Source: an uncultured Eubacteriales bacterium
GTDB lineage: Bacteria > Bacillota > Clostridia > Christensenellales > Christensenellaceae
Length of the DNA stretch: 9,821 bases
Reading direction: 5' to 3'
Assembly (NCBI GenBank): GCA_902782475.1
Contig: CACZNR010000020.1
Location: 1 to 9,821, forward strand
In this document: piece after piece, positions 7,073 to 9,821 of the stretch
Numbering within the stretch: the first letter of the stretch is position 1
Layout: every line of letters begins with the position of its first letter
The notes under the pieces: generated by a model
What the model saw: only the letters and a program-made list of their open reading frames with translations
Told to the model about the DNA's origin: nothing
Databases searched by the model: none
Made by a program: the position numbers and the translations under genes

Positions 7073-7114
7073 AAAAATGTCAACCGTTTTTTATATAATC
7101 GGTTGACATTTTTT
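7073..7114 (+). terminator. Intrinsic terminator of the hprK-whiA-HPr operon
   Basis: TGTCAACCG (7078-7086) pairs perfectly with CGGTTGACA (7100-7108) around a 13-base AT-rich loop. The stem is followed at once by six T residues (7109-7114) and is preceded by five A residues that can lengthen it. It starts 18 bases after the stop of the HPr-like gene. With the A-run it could also act on the opposite strand. The same bases have the layout of a BirA operator, listed separately. Confidence 0.85.
7078..7108 (+). promoter_or_regulatory. Candidate BirA (biotin repressor) operator upstream of bioY
   Basis: The half-sites TGTCAACC (7078-7085) and GGTTGACA (7101-7108) are separated by exactly 15 bases. 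Known BirA operators have TTGTWAACC-like half-sites with a 14-16 base spacer. The match is close apart from one C/G change per half-site. A perfect TATAAT (7094-7099) lies in the spacer, and TTGACA in the right arm (7103-7108) can serve as a -35. The next gene, 30 bases on, is bioY, a normal BirA target. A repressor is not encoded in this window, so the assignment rests on pattern and position. Confidence 0.6.
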
Positions 7115-7131
7115 CTTTCTGATATTACACT
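7103..7131 (+). promoter_or_regulatory. Putative bioY promoter giving a leaderless or near-leaderless mRNA
   Basis: A perfect -35 TTGACA (7103-7108) and TACACT (7126-7131, 4/6 to TATAAT) are 17 bases apart. The expected transcription start is 6-7 bases after the -10, that is at or next to the A of the bioY ATG (7138). The alternative is the TATAAT at 7094-7099, which lacks a good -35 and would give a leader of about 30 bases, also without a ribosome binding site. Confidence 0.45.
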
Positions 7132-7137
7132 AGCCCT

Positions 7138-7680
7138 ATGAAAAAGTATTCAAGAACAAAGATCATAGTATACATAGCTCTTGCAACAGCGCTCATCGCT
7201 GTATGCTCATGGATAACAGTTCCCATAGGACCCATTCCTGTTACGCTCCAGACAATGGCAGTTTTCATAACAGTAGGCCTTCTTGGCTGGAAGTACGGTT
7301 CCATTGCAGTTGCATTATATCTTTTTATGGGAGCTTTGGGACTTCCGGTGTTTGCCAACTTTTCAGGGGGTCTGTCGTCACTTCTGGGCGTGACAGGAGG
7401 ATATCTCTTAGGATTCCTGTTCACTTCCCTCATAAGTGGGCTTCTGCTGAATGTTTCCGGAGAGAATCTTATCAAAGTTACGTTCGCATTTATTGCCGGC
7501 CTTGCTCTTTGCTATCTTTTCGGTTCAGTATGGTTCTATGTGATCTATCTCAGAAACACAGGGGCCATAACTTTCGGGCACGTCATATCCACCTGTGTCC
7601 TGCCGTTCATCATACCCGATCTTTTAAAGATCGCAGTAGCTGCAACAATCACTGTACGCCTGAAAAAGTATATCATCTGA
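7138..7680 (+). CDS. bioY: Biotin transporter substrate-binding subunit BioY (ECF S component)
   Basis: An integral membrane protein that captures biotin at the outer face and works with an energy-coupling module (EcfA, EcfA', EcfT) encoded elsewhere. The 180 residues have about six hydrophobic segments with the positive end RLKKY at the C-terminus. Family marks are PIGPIPVTLQ (29-38), GLPVFANFSGG (68-78), LLGVTGGYLLGF (82-93) and the last helix with PDLLKIAVA (160-168), which holds the conserved Asp-Lys. The ATG at 7138 is the only usable start: the frame is closed by TGA at 7120-7122 and no start codon follows in the next 30 codons without losing the first helix. There is no Shine-Dalgarno sequence in front of it, unlike most other genes here. 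Regulation by BirA is suggested by the site at 7078-7108. Its 3' end overlaps aroQ on the other strand by 8 bases. Confidence 0.95.
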   Translation: MKKYSRTKIIVYIALATALIAVCSWITVPIGPIPVTLQTMAVFITVGLLGWKYGSIAVALYLFMGALGLPVFANFSGGLSSLLGVTGGYLLGFLFTSLISGLLLNVSGENLIKVTFAFIAGLALCYLFGSVWFYVIYLRNTGAITFGHVISTCVLPFIIPDLLKIAVAATITVRLKKYII

Positions 7681-8107
7681 GTTTATCCTTAAGATAAAGG
7701 ACAGCTTCCTTATATCCCTCAAACCCTTTTCCATAGATAGTCTTTTCTGCCACCAGAGAAACATATGATACATGTCTGAAAAGATCTCTTGAATATATAT
7801 CTGAAAGATGCACTTCAACTGTGGGGATGCCCACTGCCTTCAGGGCGTCAAGTATGGCAACACTGGTATGTGTATACGCAGCCGGGTTTATAACGATCCC
7901 ATCATATCTCTTATAATATGCATCCTGTATAGCGTCCACTATCTCACCTTCGTGATTTGACTGGAAGAAACTTACTTCTATCTCCTCTTTGGAACATACT
8001 TCCCTTATATAGTCCAGGAGCTGATTATATGTATTTGCTCCATAGATATCGGGTTCCCTTATCCCAAGAAAATTGATGTTGGGTCCATTAATAACCAGTA
8101 ATTTCAT
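7673..8107 (-). CDS. aroQ: Type II 3-dehydroquinate dehydratase AroQ
   Basis: Catalyses dehydration of 3-dehydroquinate to 3-dehydroshikimate, step three of the shikimate pathway, as a small dodecameric cytosolic enzyme. The 144 residues match the type II family (about 145-150). Visible motifs are NGPNINFLGIREPDIYG (7-23) with catalytic Arg17 and Tyr22, NPAAYTHTS (74-82) with Asn74 and His80, EVHLSD (98-103) with catalytic His100, and FRHVS (110-114) with Arg111. Position 103 is Asp where Asn is common. I prefer the ATG at 8107, 6 bases after AGAGG at 8114-8118. An ATG at 8110 (one more Met, overlapping the aroEK stop as ATGA) is only 3 bases from that site and is the alternative. It is the last gene of the pheA-aroEK-aroQ operon. 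No terminator is visible after it, and its stop lies inside the end of bioY. Confidence 0.96.
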   Translation of the reverse strand: MKLLVINGPNINFLGIREPDIYGANTYNQLLDYIREVCSKEEIEVSFFQSNHEGEIVDAIQDAYYKRYDGIVINPAAYTHTSVAILDALKAVGIPTVEVHLSDIYSRDLFRHVSYVSLVAEKTIYGKGFEGYKEAVLYLKDKLR

Positions 8108-9339
8108 CATTCACCTCTGTAACTTAAAAATCTTTCAATCACTTCTTCTGCTGTAGAATCTATCGTCGTGCACTTGACAGAAAAATCACTGAACATGTTG
8201 TACATGTCTTTTCTTTCATTGTACAGTACTTCCACTGATCTCGACAGTGAAAGCGGCCTTCCGTCAACTTCCAGCTGGTCCAGAGGCCTGTCCAGAAGCA
8301 CGATAACTCCGTTCTGCTTGAGGATATCATAGTTTTCATTTCTTGTGACGGCTCCTCCGCCTGTAGAGATGACAACACCTGTATTCCTGCAGATATCACT
8401 CATGATTTCTGTCTCCACTCTCCTGAATTCTCCTTCACCGTTCTGTGCGAAAAATTCATGTATCGGCATCCCTATCCTTTCCGTAATGAGTCCGTCTATG
8501 TCAAAATGTTTCCTGCCAAGCTTTTCTGAAACAGCTTTTCCAACAGAAGTCTTTCCACATCCCGGCATACCTATCAGGATCACATTGAGTCTTTCTTTTT
8601 TGAGCCTTTCAGTTATCGTCTCTACAACATCATCACTGATGGTCTCACCTGTGAATATCTCCGAGGCTCTTCTTGCCTGAGAGACCAGCATTCCTAAGCC
8701 ATTCACATACTTTATACCCCGTTCTTTTGCATCAAGCAGGATCCTTGTTAGGATAGGGTTATATACTATGTCTGCAACTGCCTCTATATCTCTGAAAACA
8801 TCAAGATCCACAAGGGAGTGAAGATTGTCCGGATACATACCAACAGGTGTGGCATTCACTATAAGCGCTGCATCACAGTGCTTATTTATGTTTTCATAAT
8901 TGTCCGGACCATTTCTTGATATCACCACCACCTGGCCTGCCTTCCTTTCGGCAAGAACAGTCCTGACAGTTAGTGAACCGCCTCCGCTTCCCAGAACGAG
9001 CACCTTCTTTCCCTGAAGGTCCAGATCCAGACTGTCTAGTATATAACTGAAACCATCATAATCGGTATTGTCACCATACAGATATCCATCTGTATTTTTT
9101 ATAGTATTGACACATCCTATGGCAGCAGCCTTTTCCGATATCCCATCCAGGAATCTCATGACTTCCTTTTTATATGGAATAGTGACATTGATCCCATCAA
9201 AATCTCTTTTTGTCATGAATGTCTCAAGGTCGTCCCTGCTGACTTCAAAAAGAGAATAGTCATATATGTCTGTCAGCATAGAATGGATCTGCGGAGAAAA
9301 ACTGTGACCGAGTTTTTCACCAAGCAAGCCACATTTCAT
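8107..9339 (-). CDS. aroE/aroK: Bifunctional shikimate dehydrogenase / shikimate kinase (AroE-AroK fusion)
   Basis: A 410-residue fusion of two consecutive shikimate-pathway enzymes. Residues 1 to about 248 are AroE, reducing 3-dehydroshikimate to shikimate with NADPH. It has Ser13 and Ser15 (HSFSPQIHSM), Lys57 in NVTIPYK, Asn78, Asp93 in NTDYDGF, the nucleotide loop GSGGG (117-121), ATPVGMYP (163-170) and Gln221 in MLVSQA. Residues about 251-410 are shikimate kinase: Walker A GMPGCGKTS (257-265), FDID (279-282), FRRVE (305-309) with shikimate-binding Arg, STGGG (325-329), the lid DGRPLS (359-364) and RKDMY (376-380). Both halves keep their catalytic residues and are joined by only a few residues. 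I place the start at 9339 (MKCGLLG), the normal AroE start, preceded by GGAGGTG at 9348-9354. An upstream ATG at 9387 would add 16 unconserved residues lying within pheA. The stop overlaps the aroQ start region. Kinase product is shikimate-3-phosphate. Confidence 0.95.
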   Translation of the reverse strand: MKCGLLGEKLGHSFSPQIHSMLTDIYDYSLFEVSRDDLETFMTKRDFDGINVTIPYKKEVMRFLDGISEKAAAIGCVNTIKNTDGYLYGDNTDYDGFSYILDSLDLDLQGKKVLVLGSGGGSLTVRTVLAERKAGQVVVISRNGPDNYENINKHCDAALIVNATPVGMYPDNLHSLVDLDVFRDIEAVADIVYNPILTRILLDAKERGIKYVNGLGMLVSQARRASEIFTGETISDDVVETITERLKKERLNVILIGMPGCGKTSVGKAVSEKLGRKHFDIDGLITERIGMPIHEFFAQNGEGEFRRVETEIMSDICRNTGVVISTGGGAVTRNENYDILKQNGVIVLLDRPLDQLEVDGRPLSLSRSVEVLYNERKDMYNMFSDFSVKCTTIDSTAEEVIERFLSYRGE

Positions 9340-9341
9340 TG

Positions 9342-9821
9342 TCAGAGCACCTCCATATAGCTTCCGAGATATCTGAAGTCTTCGCACATGGATTCTATAT
9401 CGGACATGAGTTCTGAAAATCTGGGTGAATAGATGGAAGTCTCTATGTCAAAATAGAACATGAATTCAAAATCACGGTCAGGCAGAGGTCTGCTCTCCAG
9501 CTTTATAAGGTTTATCCCAAGAGAATAGAACCTTCCCAGTACCTTATATAATGAACCAGGTCTATGCGGAAGTGTCATCATAAGGCTGGTCTTGTCGGAG
9601 CCTGGGAATATCTGTGGTCTCTTTGATATACATATGAACCTTGTATAGTTGTTCCCCTGATCCTGCACAGATTCCTTTATGCATTTAAGGCCATACAGCT
9701 CTGCACATGATCTGGATGAAAGACACGCTATATCGTTTCTGGAGGATTCAGCCACCATCTGGGCAGCCATGGCTGTGTTTGCACACACTGTAGGCTTGAT
9801 CCCCTTATTCTCCTTGAAGAA
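9342..9821 (-). CDS. pheA: Prephenate dehydratase PheA, C-terminal 159 residues with ACT domain (5' end beyond window edge)
   Basis: Converts prephenate to phenylpyruvate, the committed step to phenylalanine. The frame is open from the window edge, starting in phase at 9821, to TGA at 9342-9344. The first part is the end of the catalytic domain, with CAELYGLK and NNYTRFICIS; the TRF triplet is the hallmark of prephenate dehydratases and lies about 60 residues into the visible part. The rest is an ACT regulatory domain, MMTLPHRPGSLYKVLGRFYSLG and then ESRP, the motif that binds phenylalanine for feedback inhibition. The N-terminus is missing, so I cannot tell whether a chorismate mutase domain is fused in front, as is common in Clostridia. 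Only two bases separate its stop from the AroE start, so the genes are one operon with coupled translation. Confidence 0.93.
   Translation of the reverse strand, partial: FFKENKGIKPTVCANTAMAAQMVAESSRNDIACLSSRSCAELYGLKCIKESVQDQGNNYTRFICISKRPQIFPGSDKTSLMMTLPHRPGSLYKVLGRFYSLGINLIKLESRPLPDRDFEFMFYFDIETSIYSPRFSELMSDIESMCEDFRYLGSYMEVL
9348..9354 (-). promoter_or_regulatory. Ribosome binding site that fixes the aroE-aroK start
   Basis: The minus strand reads GGAGGTG inside the last codons of pheA, 8 bases before the ATG at 9339. It is the strongest Shine-Dalgarno match on the minus strand here and supports the MKCGLLG start over the in-frame ATG at 9387. Confidence 0.75.

Noticed and set aside
7203..7697. 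A 164-codon plus-strand frame inside bioY
   Set aside because: It is a +2-frame shadow of bioY; BioY motifs are complete in the other frame and this one is Ser/Arg/Cys-rich without hydrophobic segments.
7682..7698. Small hairpin TTTATC/GATAAA near the aroQ-bioY junction as a terminator
   Set aside because: The stem is only 6 AT-rich pairs and no T-run follows on either strand.
9340..9387. A 16-residue N-terminal extension of AroE from the ATG at 9387
   Set aside because: The extension lies inside the end of pheA and is not AroE-like, while GGAGGTG precedes the ATG at 9339, where the conserved MKCGLLG start lies.

Overview
The window reads as a stretch of bacterial core chromosome, most likely from a low-to-moderate G+C member of the Bacillota, class Clostridia (a Lachnospiraceae-type organism is my best guess). 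The reasons are the gene neighbourhood (hprK-murB-rapZ-whiA followed by an HPr paralogue, next to dnaE), a Clostridia-type DnaE, an AroE-AroK fusion, strong AGGAG-like ribosome binding sites, and heavy use of ATA (Ile) and AGG/AGA (Arg) codons. The family placement is inference. I see no insertion sequence, phage gene, CRISPR array, tRNA or rRNA.

Layout. (1) Positions 1-2057, minus strand: the N-terminal part (about 685 codons) of dnaE, cut by the window edge. (2) 2058-2304: a divergent intergenic region with a promoter for each side and a perfect 12-bp inverted repeat in front of dnaE. (3) 2305-7055, plus strand: a tightly packed six-gene operon: a Cof-type HAD phosphatase, hprK, murB, rapZ, whiA, and an HPr paralogue of the Crh type that lacks the PTS histidine but keeps Ser46. 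Gaps range from a 4-base overlap to 17 bases, so translational coupling is likely. (4) 7073-7114: a strong hairpin plus T-run that ends the operon and also has the geometry of a BirA (biotin repressor) operator. (5) 7138-7680, plus strand: bioY, the biotin-binding subunit of an ECF transporter, with no Shine-Dalgarno sequence and a possible leaderless promoter. (6) 7673-9821, minus strand: an aromatic amino acid operon read right to left: the end of pheA (prephenate dehydratase), an aroE-aroK fusion, and aroQ. aroQ and bioY meet tail to tail and overlap by 8 bases.

How the genes work together. The central operon puts the HPr kinase/phosphorylase together with an HPr-like protein that can be a target of HprK but not of PTS Enzyme I. 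It also carries a peptidoglycan precursor enzyme (MurB), the RapZ nucleotide-binding adaptor and the WhiA DNA-binding protein. This ties carbon-status signalling to envelope synthesis and cell-cycle regulation, as in the Bacillus subtilis yvcJKL-crh cluster, but yvcK is missing here. The aro/pheA operon covers dehydroquinate to shikimate-3-phosphate plus the first committed step to phenylalanine. bioY supplies biotin by uptake, and its control region suggests feedback by BirA.

No wholly new system is evident. The two points most worth attention are the His15-less HPr paralogue in the hprK operon and the combined terminator/BirA operator/-35 element in front of an SD-less bioY.
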